This document shows positions 24,263 through 33,032 of a stretch of DNA of 64,000 nucleotides, piece by piece; position 1 is the stretch's first letter, and each line of letters starts with the position of its first letter. The DNA is from Rheinheimera sp. (GTDB lineage Bacteria > Pseudomonadota > Gammaproteobacteria > Enterobacterales > Alteromonadaceae). A program made the position numbers and the translations under genes. The notes under the pieces are model-generated. The model was not told where the DNA came from, did no database searches, and saw only the letters and a program-made list of their open reading frames with translations. The DNA is taken from positions 436,433 through 500,432 of the forward strand of contig NZ_JAUYGV010000008.1 of NCBI RefSeq assembly GCF_030690345.1, in the 5' to 3' direction.

Positions 24263-27142
24263 TTACTGCTTTTTCATCAACTGATGAAAGGCGGCAATGT
24301 CGGTCACTTTTTTCTGGTCGGGTAAATCGGCAAAGGGTTGGTCGCGAAATTTAGTACCGCGCATCTGCACTGAAACCCGCGGTGCTTTGGCGTTTAACAT
24401 GGTTTCGCGGTAAAAGGCCTTAACGTCTGCCAGGGTTACCTGCTCAACCGCAGCAATTAACTGCTGCTTGCTGTCGAAGCTGAATTTCTCGCGGTACCAG
24501 TCGCTAATTAACGGCCCTACTTCGTCCTGCAGGTTTTTTGGCGGCTCTTTTAACGTGACCAGGCTGCTGGCTTTTAACTGCGCGAAGGCCTCTTCAGTTA
24601 AAGCATCCAGCTCTTTGGCATACTGCTGTTTAAACAAGTCAAACCTCGCCTGAATATCAGCCACACCTTTTACCGGGGTCTGAATATACATGGCAAAGCC
24701 AACATAATCTTCCAACTGCATGGCGGTACCACCTACGGCGTACGCCAGTTGCTCTTCAGTGCGCAGCTTGTCAAAAGCCACATTACTGAAATGGCTTTTC
24801 AGCACCGTAGCACGTGCCAACTGGGCATAAGATGGCTCAGGATGCACATGCACATCTACCAGCGCAACGTCGGCTACGTCGATGTCTTTTTGCAGTACCA
24901 AAGTTTCGCCCACTGCCGGTTGCCAATAGGCTGTGCGGCTATATGGCAGTTCAGTGCGCTGTGCCGGTAAGGCTTGTTTTACCGTGGTTACTACTTGCTC
25001 TACCGCGGCCTTATCGTAGTTACCAAAAGCAAAAATACGCAGTTGGTTATGCGCCAGCGTAGTGGCAATAAAGGCCTGTAGCTCATCTGCAGTTAACGCA
25101 TTTGTAGTTGCTATTAATTGCTCTGTTTCATAATTGCCGTTGCGGATCAGGCTATTGTAAGCGTTAAATGCCTGATAAAACGGGAACTGTTTAGCCTGAT
25201 TTTGCAAGCCGCGTACGTAGCGATCTTTGGCCTGAGCAAAGCTTTGCCCATCGCTGCTTAGCGTTAAACCGGCCAACGCTTGCTGCAATAGCTGCGGTTG
25301 TTTGTCGGTAAAACCGGCTACCGTCAGCGCCATGCCACTGCCGGCAGTAAGGCGTAGTTGCATACCGGCAATATCGGCTTCAGTGGCCAGGGCGCTTTGC
25401 TGCAGGTTGTATAAGTCGTGCCACAGTGCCAGCAATACTTTGGCTTTAATGTCCTGTTGCGGCGCACCGGTATTAAAGAAAATCTCCAGCACACCGCGTG
25501 GCTGGCCGGCAAACTGTTGGCTGGGATACAACCAGGCGCTGATGCCATCCTGTTGCAGCACTAACTCCGGCTTTTGCTGTGCCTGTGGCGCTTTAACGGC
25601 AAAGTTCTCCGGTAGCAAGCGGTTTACCGCCGGCAGTGTCAGGGCCAGTTGCGGGCTTTGTTGCCAGCTTTGCTGCTCTTCCGCGCTGATATCGGCAATT
25701 TTGTATTTGCCGTCATAAAAATGCAGGCTGCTGTTATGCGGCTCCTGCTTGCTGATATACCACACCCGTAAGCGCTGTGGCGTTAACTGCGCCAGCACAT
25801 CGCGGATCGCATCAGCGTCAAAACGTTGATAGTAAAACGGCGCATTAACAGCGTGGCGCGCCGGCACTTTTTGCATTGCATCGGCCAGGTTAGACACATA
25901 ACCAAACTCATCGCCCTTTTCTAAAAAGCGGAATTGGTTATTCAGGCTGGTTTGAATTTCGCTGAAGTATTTGCTGTCCACGCCCTGACGTTTTACCAGT
26001 TCAATATACTGCATAATAGTGGCCACTATGCCTTCACGCGCTTGCATACCGGCATCGGTTAACTCGACATCAATGCTGAGCGAGCCATAATTGCCGTATA
26101 AGTCCGGCGTGGCACTGGCATTTAAGTTAGAAATAAGCCCCATGGCTTTTAATTGCTCTGCCGGGGTGCCGGGCATCTCTGAACCCAGCAGGTAGCTGAT
26201 AAATTCGTTTGGTTTAACCGCAAAGCGGTCGCTGTTATTACTGATGGTAAAATCCAGCCGCAGCTGTTTTACATCCTGGTTCGGCACATAGTGAATGCGT
26301 TTGGCACCCAGCTGGCTGAAATCTAACTGCGCCGTAACGGCTGGCTTCTGAATGTTTTTATTCTCAATGCTGCTGAAATGTTTTGCCGCCAGTTGCTCCA
26401 TCTCAGTCAGCGGTAAATTACTCAACAGCGCCACTTTCATAATATTGGCTGAATAATATTTTTGGTAAAACGCTACGGTTTCCGGGTGTAGCTTGCTGTC
26501 GTCTTTGTCGCCGAGCGTTTCCAGGTTACCAATTAAAAACCGGTTTGCCGGATGGCTGCCCATCATACCGCGCGATAAATTGTACTGGCCGAAAAAGTCC
26601 ATCTCACGGCGCATTGACCACTCAGCATTGACCGCATTTTTCTCTTTATCGGTGTATTCCGGGTATAACTTGGGCGCTTTAAAAAAGTCGGAGAAGCGGT
26701 CCAGCGCTTCGTCGTAAGCGCCATTATTTACCTTAAACATATAGTTGGTAATATCAAGCCAGGTGTAGGCATTTTGCGCACCGCCATTGGCGGTCATAAA
26801 TTCGCTGTAGCCCTTGGTATCCGGGTAGCGTTCAGTGCCCAAAAACAGCATATGCTCTAAATAATGCGCCATGCCTTGCTGGCTCATCGGGTCTTGTAAT
26901 AAACCCACACCAACGCTTAAGGCAGCAGCAGATTTCTCGGCCGTAGGATCAGACACCAGCAGCACTTCCAGTTTATTTGGCAGCAGCAGAGTTTTATAAG
27001 CGCGGTTATCATTCGGGCTTACCAATACCTGGCCCTGCAGCTGTTGCTGAGTGGCTTGTGCATCGGCAGATAAACTACGTTCACCGGCACAACCGGTCAG
27101 CACTGCCAGAGCTACTGCACTGATAACAAATAATTTTTTCAT
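24263..27142 (-). CDS. M16 metalloprotease, pitrilysin/insulinase family lipoprotein
   Basis: The 959-residue protein has a lipobox (VLTGC, Cys18), so it is probably anchored in the periplasm or outer membrane. The inverted zinc motif HYLEH gives His93, Glu96 and His97, with the third ligand Glu174 in AVNAEWSMR. Four M16 half-domains fit the length, as in E. coli protease III (ptrA). It should degrade peptides and small proteins. It is a single-gene unit, with a terminator just downstream and a 160-base gap upstream. Confidence 0.9.
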   Translation of the reverse strand: MKKLFVISAVALAVLTGCAGERSLSADAQATQQQLQGQVLVSPNDNRAYKTLLLPNKLEVLLVSDPTAEKSAAALSVGVGLLQDPMSQQGMAHYLEHMLFLGTERYPDTKGYSEFMTANGGAQNAYTWLDITNYMFKVNNGAYDEALDRFSDFFKAPKLYPEYTDKEKNAVNAEWSMRREMDFFGQYNLSRGMMGSHPANRFLIGNLETLGDKDDSKLHPETVAFYQKYYSANIMKVALLSNLPLTEMEQLAAKHFSSIENKNIQKPAVTAQLDFSQLGAKRIHYVPNQDVKQLRLDFTISNNSDRFAVKPNEFISYLLGSEMPGTPAEQLKAMGLISNLNASATPDLYGNYGSLSIDVELTDAGMQAREGIVATIMQYIELVKRQGVDSKYFSEIQTSLNNQFRFLEKGDEFGYVSNLADAMQKVPARHAVNAPFYYQRFDADAIRDVLAQLTPQRLRVWYISKQEPHNSSLHFYDGKYKIADISAEEQQSWQQSPQLALTLPAVNRLLPENFAVKAPQAQQKPELVLQQDGISAWLYPSQQFAGQPRGVLEIFFNTGAPQQDIKAKVLLALWHDLYNLQQSALATEADIAGMQLRLTAGSGMALTVAGFTDKQPQLLQQALAGLTLSSDGQSFAQAKDRYVRGLQNQAKQFPFYQAFNAYNSLIRNGNYETEQLIATTNALTADELQAFIATTLAHNQLRIFAFGNYDKAAVEQVVTTVKQALPAQRTELPYSRTAYWQPAVGETLVLQKDIDVADVALVDVHVHPEPSYAQLARATVLKSHFSNVAFDKLRTEEQLAYAVGGTAMQLEDYVGFAMYIQTPVKGVADIQARFDLFKQQYAKELDALTEEAFAQLKASSLVTLKEPPKNLQDEVGPLISDWYREKFSFDSKQQLIAAVEQVTLADVKAFYRETMLNAKAPRVSVQMRGTKFRDQPFADLPDQKKVTDIAAFHQLMKKQ

Positions 27143-27250
27143 CTTAATACCTGTAGATAAACAAAAGGTGGGTGTCTGTTTGCTTTAATGTAATGAATTG
27201 GCCGGCAGGCTGCCAGCAAAGGCTGCTGCGGGATTGTAATAAAATGTGTC

Positions 27251-27277
27251 GGTAGCCTGACGATGAGTCAAGCTACC
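27251..27277 (-). terminator. Hairpin downstream of the repeat lipoprotein gene
   Basis: GGTAGCCTGAC pairs with GTCAAGCTACC around GATGA; on the minus strand the one mismatch becomes a G-U pair. Only a scattered T-tract (ACATTTTATT) follows on the minus strand, so termination may be weak. Confidence 0.5.
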
Positions 27278-27302
27278 TTAGATAAAGCATAAAAACCGGC
27301 TG

Positions 27303-29198
27303 TTATTCGTTACACGTTACCCAGCTTTGACCTTCATCAGTACTACAGGTTTTAATGTAAGTACCATCGGCTTGATATTCCAGTTTCTCCCACGGCTGGT
27401 CGGAATATTTATCCACTTGTACACGGTTAGTTGTACGATCATCGGTGGCGTTTTTGTGCCAGCTGCTGACATCCAACAAGACAGTGTCATCAAACTTATA
27501 GCCGCTGTTGTTCAGGTGCGTAGTTAAATCTGCCAGATTTAATATACCAGCTTTAGCCTGCAGGTCATTCCATTGCACAAAGGTTTGATATTCAGCTGTA
27601 TCTTCTGCGATAACAAACCTGGTGTGATAAACAACAGCGTTTTCAACATAGTCGACGCTGTAATATTTGTAAGGGCCATTACTAAAGCTAGTATTTACAC
27701 ATTGTGCCACAGAGGCCGCAGTAGCCGAACTGCCATCGTTTGACAGGCCAAAGGTTATGCCATCCAACGTTACCGATACGGCTTCAGTATTAGTACAGCT
27801 ATAATCCGTACCATCACCACCGTAGCTGTAAATATCCCTGGTTTGGCTTAACACACCAGCCCCCCAGGTAGTTTCAGTATTTTCACGCAGGTAAATGTCA
27901 CGCAGCACTTCCGTCAGCTCGTCATTCATTTTTACCAGCTCGGTACTGTAGCCGCTATCGAATGACAACATAGTGTCGCGATACCATGCCTGTGGGTAGG
28001 CATTATTGTTGTCTATGTCGCTGCCCTGATAAAACTGGCTGCGGATATAGTTTGCTGTCGGGTGCTGTTGCTTCAGTTGCTGCTTGTAGGCATAAGCGGC
28101 TTTTAAGCCTTTAACGATACTTTGTGCCAACTGGTAACTTGCCTCATCATCAGCAGCAATAAAGTCAGCGAAGATTTTATCCGCGGCAATATTATATTTA
28201 CTTACTGTCGTTTGAATAATGTCTTTAACTTCGTTGCTGATTTGCACACCCAGTTCATTATTTGCAATAAGATCTGCACACGACAAACTCTGTTGTCCAT
28301 TGTTTGACAATTGCGCCTGCACCTGTTGCCATAACACCGACGTTAACGGCGAAATATGCAACAATGCCGCTTCATCTAACGGCTGTAACTGCGCCGGCCG
28401 GGCCATTTGATAGGCTGCGGTTACTTCACCGCTGTCTTCATCTATTGCACCTACCGGTACATCAACATACAAGGTGGCATAAGGTACGCACTCGCGCTGC
28501 TCTTCGGTTAATTCCAATGCATACTCACCGGCCGCGATTGATACAGTAGAAGGCTCATCTTCATCCTGTACGCCGTTGCCGTTAATATCCAGCCATACCT
28601 TAGCACCACTGACATAGCCATCAATAACCTTGCCATTTAATAACGACGTTGCCACAGGCAGCAGCTCAAAGCCTGCTGTCACCGTACAGGCAGCACTGAC
28701 AGGTGCAGTAGTAAAAGTAGTGCCGTCTAATGCTCCACCACAGCCGGTTACCGACGTTATGCCATAACCGTCATTAGCACTAACCGTAAAGCTGGTACTT
28801 TGACCGGCAGTAACAGCACGATCACCTGGCGAGATAGTACCGCCAGCGCCCGCTGTTGCAGTTACAGTATAGCTAACGGGTAGCTGTTCAAAGCCGGCAG
28901 TTACCGTACAAGCAGCGCTGATTGACGCGGTAGTATAAGTAGCGCCATTTAATGTTCCGCCGCAGCCGGTCACTGACGCTATACCATAACCGTCATTAGC
29001 GCTAACCGTAAAGCTGGTGCTCTGGCCGGACGTAACAGCACGATCACCGGGCGAAATAGTACCGCCGGCACCTGCTGTAGCGGTTACAGTAAAACTCAGC
29101 GGCGCCGTCTCAGAGCTGCTACCGCCACCACAAGCCGCCGTGCCACAGGCCAACGATAATATTAGAACCGCTTTAAACGCGTTATATTTAACTTCCAT
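27303..29198 (-). CDS. Lipoprotein with two tandem beta-repeat domains
   Basis: The 631-residue protein has a lipobox around ACGTAAC (Cys23) and then two 74-residue repeats (35-108 and 109-182), each running TVTATAGAGGTISPGDRAVT ... CTVTAGFE and each with a Cys pair (GCGG and AACT). They resemble divergent InlB B-repeats found in surface proteins. The remaining 450 residues begin with a calcium-like DINGNGVQDEDE loop and match no family I recognise. It is probably a surface-exposed adhesin or binding protein. It stands alone in an AT-rich setting. Confidence 0.7.
   Translation of the reverse strand: MEVKYNAFKAVLILSLACGTAACGGGSSSETAPLSFTVTATAGAGGTISPGDRAVTSGQSTSFTVSANDGYGIASVTGCGGTLNGATYTTASISAACTVTAGFEQLPVSYTVTATAGAGGTISPGDRAVTAGQSTSFTVSANDGYGITSVTGCGGALDGTTFTTAPVSAACTVTAGFELLPVATSLLNGKVIDGYVSGAKVWLDINGNGVQDEDEPSTVSIAAGEYALELTEEQRECVPYATLYVDVPVGAIDEDSGEVTAAYQMARPAQLQPLDEAALLHISPLTSVLWQQVQAQLSNNGQQSLSCADLIANNELGVQISNEVKDIIQTTVSKYNIAADKIFADFIAADDEASYQLAQSIVKGLKAAYAYKQQLKQQHPTANYIRSQFYQGSDIDNNNAYPQAWYRDTMLSFDSGYSTELVKMNDELTEVLRDIYLRENTETTWGAGVLSQTRDIYSYGGDGTDYSCTNTEAVSVTLDGITFGLSNDGSSATAASVAQCVNTSFSNGPYKYYSVDYVENAVVYHTRFVIAEDTAEYQTFVQWNDLQAKAGILNLADLTTHLNNSGYKFDDTVLLDVSSWHKNATDDRTTNRVQVDKYSDQPWEKLEYQADGTYIKTCSTDEGQSWVTCNE
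28653..29096 (-). repeat. Tandem direct repeat, 222-bp unit, two copies
   Basis: Two in-frame copies of a 222-bp unit encode the 74-residue domains of the lipoprotein. They remain very similar at both DNA and protein level, so the copy number could change by recombination. Confidence 0.8.
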
Positions 29199-29342
29199 GC
29201 TAATTCCGTAAGTTGATGTAAAAGAATAATTTTTAGCAGTACATATTCATTTCACATTACAAAATAAGCAAGAATTTTATTTAAACAAATCAAATTAATT
29301 ACATAAACACTTTAGTAGTAACAATAATGCCCGTTTTCACTG

Positions 29343-30233
29343 TCAGCCCAGGGCGGTATCCAATAACATCATCAAGACAAAGCCCAACATTAAACCATTA
29401 GTAGCAGCCAGTTCGTGGCCCTGCCGATGTGACTCCGGGATCATTTCATGGCTTATGACAAACAACATGGCACCGGCGGCCAATGCCAGACCCCAGGGTA
29501 ACAACAGGCTGGACTCGCCCAGCACCGCGGCCCCAATAATCGCCATTACCGGCTCAGTTAAACCAGACAATACTGCTATAGCTACCGCCAGTGCGCGGCT
29601 GTACCCCACCGCCAACAACGCCATCGCCACCACCAGCCCTTCGGGAATGTCCTGCACCGATATGCCGGTAGCCAAAGCTGTAGCCGCAGCGGTGTCGCCA
29701 CCGGCAAAAGAAGCGCCGATGGCCAAACCTTCAGGGATATTGTGCAGCGCTATGGCAAACACAAACAGCCAGCTGCGGCGCAGAGTTTGGCCGCGCAGCC
29801 GGTCTTCATCTTTAATAAAATGCTGATGCGGTACCAACCGCTCCAGCAGCAGCATAAAGGCACCGCCAAGCAAAATAGCCAGCGCCACACTGGCGGAGCT
29901 GCGCCAGGGCGACGCGCCACTGTCGGTTAATAAGGCCAGCGCCGGTACGATCAGCGAGAACATGCAGGCGGCCAGCATCACACCGGCACCAAAGCCCAAC
30001 ATTACATCCAGCAGCTTTTGCGATAACCGCCGCATAAACAAGGCCGGCACAGCGCCGGCAGCGGTGGCTGCAGCGGCCACCATACCGGCATAAAAGGCAT
30101 AGCGCACATTAGCTTGCTGTTGCATCAGCATTACCAGCTGCTGCAAGCCATAGCCGGTGCCCAGCAATACAATGGCCGCCCCCGACAGCTTGCGGCCACT
30201 GCGCCAGGGCGACTGCAACAACGATAACCTCAT
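29343..30233 (-). CDS. ZIP-family metal transporter
   Basis: I choose the ATG at 30233, which overlaps the SOD stop codon as ATGA and is preceded by GGAG; a GTG at 30251 would add six residues. The 296-residue protein has about eight membrane helices. Helix IV carries HNIPEGLAIGAS and helix V DIPEGLV, the metal-binding core of ZIP proteins, and HEMIPESHRQGHE follows near the C terminus. ZIP proteins bring Zn, Fe or Mn into the cytoplasm. Coupling to a Mn-type SOD under a Fur box favours Mn, which is inference. Confidence 0.87.
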   Translation of the reverse strand: MRLSLLQSPWRSGRKLSGAAIVLLGTGYGLQQLVMLMQQQANVRYAFYAGMVAAAATAAGAVPALFMRRLSQKLLDVMLGFGAGVMLAACMFSLIVPALALLTDSGASPWRSSASVALAILLGGAFMLLLERLVPHQHFIKDEDRLRGQTLRRSWLFVFAIALHNIPEGLAIGASFAGGDTAAATALATGISVQDIPEGLVVAMALLAVGYSRALAVAIAVLSGLTEPVMAIIGAAVLGESSLLLPWGLALAAGAMLFVISHEMIPESHRQGHELAATNGLMLGFVLMMLLDTALG

Positions 30234-30838
30234 GCCTGCTCCGAATACCACTGTGCAACCTGTGGCCAGTTAATTACATTGAAAAAAGCCGCGACATAGT
30301 CCGGCCGCTTATTCTGATACTGTAAATAATAAGCATGCTCCCACACATCCAGTCCCAGTATTGGTGTCAGGCCGTCCATCAGCGGGCTGTCCTGATTCGC
30401 GCTGCTGCTCACCGCCAATTTACCCTCTGCATCTGCGACCAACCACGCCCAGCCGCTGCCAAAGCGGCTTAGTGCCGCCTGAATAAACAGCTGTTTAAAT
30501 TCGGCAAAGCTGCCAAAAGCCTGTTGTATTGCCTGTGCCAGTTGTCCTTGCGGTTCACCACCGCCATCCGGTGCCATCACCTGCCAGAACAAGCTGTGGT
30601 TAGCATGGCCGCCACCATGGTTACGTACCGCCTGTTGCAACCCTTGTGGCAGGGTGTGTATTTCACGCAGTAAACGCGTTAACGACCAGTCAGTATAGGT
30701 GCTGCCTTGCAGCGCCGCATTTAAGCCGTTGACATAGGTTTGATGATGCCGGCTGTGGTGGATTTGCATGGTTAAGGCATCCAGATGCGGCTCCAATGCG
30801 GTATAGGCATAAGGTAAATCCGGCAGGGTAAAAGGCAT
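30230..30838 (-). CDS. sodA: Superoxide dismutase, manganese type
   Basis: The 202-residue Fe/Mn SOD has metal ligands in MQIHHSRHHQTYV, in GGHANHSLFW, and in the DVWEHAYY motif. The residues GGHANHSLFW and ANQDSPLM are those of Mn-dependent rather than Fe-dependent enzymes. The start follows AAGGAGCGCATT. A near-perfect Fur box lies 21 bases upstream, which fits replacing Fe-SOD under iron starvation. The ZIP transporter gene overlaps its stop, so the two are translated together. Confidence 0.93.
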   Translation of the reverse strand: MPFTLPDLPYAYTALEPHLDALTMQIHHSRHHQTYVNGLNAALQGSTYTDWSLTRLLREIHTLPQGLQQAVRNHGGGHANHSLFWQVMAPDGGGEPQGQLAQAIQQAFGSFAEFKQLFIQAALSRFGSGWAWLVADAEGKLAVSSSANQDSPLMDGLTPILGLDVWEHAYYLQYQNKRPDYVAAFFNVINWPQVAQWYSEQA

Positions 30839-30858
30839 AATGCGCTCCTTAATTTATT

Positions 30859-30877
30859 AATGATAACCATTATCATT
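30859..30877. promoter_or_regulatory. Fur box between sodA and 30936
   Basis: AATGATAACCATTATCATT is a nearly perfect 19-bp inverted repeat of the Fur consensus. It lies 21 bases ahead of sodA and 59 bases ahead of the divergent unknown gene, and could control both. Confidence 0.9.
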
Positions 30878-30935
30878 TGCATTTAAGTGAAAAACAAGCC
30901 ATATTTTTAACCGGACTTCCGACAGGGTGAGTGAT

Positions 30936-31397
30936 ATGGATGCAATAGAACACTGGAAACACATTATTCGTCAGGCAAACAGCGCCTTTGCCCACGACCA
31001 TTACGCACTGGCCGCCGATTTATACCAGCAAGCCACACTGCTGCTGGCGCAAAGTTGGCCACAATATGAAGCCAGGTTGGCCGGCCCGGCCTTAGCGCCC
31101 AATCAGGACGGCACCGCGCTGCTGATCATCTGTTTATCCATCAGTGTGCAAAATCTGGCCGAAACCTATGCCAGGCAACAGCGCTGGCGCCGTTGCCTCA
31201 GTACCTTAAACCGTGCTTTGCAGCAAGTAATACAGCTGCAGCAACAAATTCCGCCGGCGCACCCGGCCAATATCGCCCTGCTGCGCGAAAGCTGTAACCT
31301 GCGCCGCGAGCTGTGCCGCTTTAGTCAATTGGCTGCGCCGACGGCGCCTTACGCTGTATTGCCGCATACGCTGCCGGCATCGCGCGCGCTGCATTAA
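30936..31397 (+). CDS. Hypothetical TPR-like helical protein
   Basis: I prefer the ATG at 30936, spaced correctly behind AGGGTGA; a GTG at 30927 is the alternative. The 153 residues are helical, with AFAHDHYALAADLYQQA and AETYARQQRWRRCLSTLNRAL resembling TPR motifs. No enzyme signature is seen. It shares the Fur-box region with sodA and is followed after 32 bases by another small unknown gene, then by the convergent bacterioferritin genes, so an iron-linked function is plausible but unproven. Confidence 0.65.
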   Translation: MDAIEHWKHIIRQANSAFAHDHYALAADLYQQATLLLAQSWPQYEARLAGPALAPNQDGTALLIICLSISVQNLAETYARQQRWRRCLSTLNRALQQVIQLQQQIPPAHPANIALLRESCNLRRELCRFSQLAAPTAPYAVLPHTLPASRALH

Positions 31398-31429
31398 CTG
31401 TTTAACATTGAAACCGGGGGTGAACCTTT

Positions 31430-31798
31430 ATGCTGATCGATACCGCACTGTGGCAGGATTTCAGCCGTCTTAGCCGGCTGTTAAAACAAAGTGATGTGCA
31501 GCCTTGCGATTACTACCGGCTGGTGTCTGATTATTGCGGTTGCTGTTGCCGGCTGGCCACGCAGTTGGCATTGCAACGCAACAGCCTGTTGCAGGAATGG
31601 TGTTTGCGTTATGCCTTGTTTACTCTGGCCGATGCGGCGGTAGATGCCGGCCATAGCGACGAGCAAAAACGTCTGTGTTTGGATATGCTGTATATGCCGC
31701 TGATAGCCCTTACCAGACTGTATCGTTGTCAGCCGCAGGGCCAGACTGAACTGGCGGCGTTACATGCAAAACTAAAACAGTGTTTTGCATGTAACTAA
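31430..31798 (+). CDS. Small Cys-rich hypothetical protein
   Basis: This 122-residue helical protein has nine cysteines, including a CGCCC cluster at about residues 36-40 and CFAC three residues from the end. That pattern could bind a metal or an iron-sulfur cluster. It is 32 bases downstream of the gene at 30936 and probably in the same transcript under the Fur box. The ATG follows GGGGGTGAACCTTT. I do not recognise a family. Confidence 0.6.
   Translation: MLIDTALWQDFSRLSRLLKQSDVQPCDYYRLVSDYCGCCCRLATQLALQRNSLLQEWCLRYALFTLADAAVDAGHSDEQKRLCLDMLYMPLIALTRLYRCQPQGQTELAALHAKLKQCFACN
31761..31793. repeat. Perfect 12-bp inverted repeat at the end of the Cys-rich gene
   Basis: TACATGCAAAAC and GTTTTGCATGTA are perfect complements around nine bases and end two codons before the stop. 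No T-tract follows on the plus strand, so the hairpin may protect the mRNA end or limit read-through into the convergent bacterioferritin genes. Confidence 0.6.
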
Positions 31799-31832
31799 AA
31801 ACATATATTACAACTGCGATTGCAGCCGGCAG

Positions 31833-32300
31833 TTACATCTGTGATTGCAAATAGTTGGGCAGACCCAGCAGTTTAATCAGGTTAAGCTGTTGCTCCAGCC
31901 AGTGCGCGTGGTCTACCTCGGTATCATCCAATAGCTGCTGCAGCATGGCGCGGGTAACGTAATCCCGCTCTTGCTCACACAGTGCCATGGTTTGCTTTAA
32001 CAGCTTTTGCACCGTGTATTCCACGTTTAAGTCGTTTTGCAGCATGGCCGGTACATCTTTGCCAACGTGAATAGCATCACGCTTGCTCATATCCGGCACA
32101 CCTTCTAAAAAGATAATGCGTTCAATCAGTTTGGATGCATGGCCTTTTTCATCATCGAACTCGTGGTCGATACGCTCAAACAGTTTATGCAAACCCCAAT
32201 CGTGGTACATGCGCGAGTGAATAAAATACTGATCCATTGCCGCCAGCTCATTGGCCAGCAGTACGTTCAGTGCGTCAATAATCTTGTTGTTGCCTTTCAT
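31833..32300 (-). CDS. bfr: Bacterioferritin subunit with ferroxidase centre, no heme ligand
   Basis: The 155-residue subunit keeps every bacterioferritin ferroxidase residue by E. coli numbering: Glu18, Tyr25, Glu51, His54, Glu94, Glu127 and His130. The heme ligand Met52 is Lys. It therefore oxidises Fe(II) but should not bind heme. It begins directly after the stop codon of the second subunit gene (TAA-ATG), and the two are expected to form mixed 24-mers that store iron in the cytoplasm. Confidence 0.92.
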   Translation of the reverse strand: MKGNNKIIDALNVLLANELAAMDQYFIHSRMYHDWGLHKLFERIDHEFDDEKGHASKLIERIIFLEGVPDMSKRDAIHVGKDVPAMLQNDLNVEYTVQKLLKQTMALCEQERDYVTRAMLQQLLDDTEVDHAHWLEQQLNLIKLLGLPNYLQSQM

Positions 32301-32774
32301 TTACTCGCCTCCCAGCTGCGCTTGCAGGTAATTTGCCAGCCCCATAATACCAATTTGATGCTGCTGCGTTTCCAGCCAGTCCAGGTGCTCTTCTTCGTAT
32401 TCCAGTATTTCTGTCAGCATATCGCGGCTGACATAATCCTGCTCTGCTTCACACAGCGCTATGGTAGCGCGCAGCAACGGCAGTTGCTCCAGCTGAAAAT
32501 CCATATCGCACTGCAGCATTTCTTCGCTGTCTTCACCAATGCGCAGCTTGCCCAGTGCCTGTAAATTCGGCAAGCCTTCGAGCATTAAGATGCGTTCAAT
32601 CAGCTCATCGGCCTGCTTCATATCTTTAATCGACTTTTTATAGCAGGCGTCGTTAAGCGCTTTTAAACCGCGGTTTTTATAAATACGGGCATGTAAAAAG
32701 TATTGATTAATCGAGGTTAATTCAGCTGTCAGCACCTCGTTCAGTTTTGACAGCACCTGTGGATTGCCTTTCAT
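32301..32774 (-). CDS. bfr: Bacterioferritin subunit with heme ligand, defective ferroxidase
   Basis: The 157-residue subunit has the heme ligand Met52, but its ferroxidase centre is altered: Glu51 is Asp and His54 is Gln, while Glu18, Glu94, Glu127 and His130 remain. This is the reciprocal of its partner at 31833-32300. Known two-subunit bacterioferritins (for example in Pseudomonas putida) divide heme and ferroxidase roles in this way. It is the first gene of the pair, with AAGG about 7 bases before the ATG. Confidence 0.92.
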   Translation of the reverse strand: MKGNPQVLSKLNEVLTAELTSINQYFLHARIYKNRGLKALNDACYKKSIKDMKQADELIERILMLEGLPNLQALGKLRIGEDSEEMLQCDMDFQLEQLPLLRATIALCEAEQDYVSRDMLTEILEYEEEHLDWLETQQHQIGIMGLANYLQAQLGGE

Positions 32775-33032
32775 TGCGTTAACCTTGTTTATCTAAGCAG
32801 AAAATATGTTGCCAAGTGTAGAGTAAAAAGCTGCCTTAAGCAAAATTATGTTTAAATTCAACAGCATACTACTGATAACAATTCGCGTTATTAACTTGTT
32901 TCGCTTCCCGTTTTCGCTGAGGTATATGGCAGCGTTTTTTCGTCGGCTGGTCTCAAGCCTTTTGTATTTAAGCGCATTTTGCGCTACACAGAGCAACGAT
33001 AATATTTTTTATAATAATAATCCGGGGGTCCG

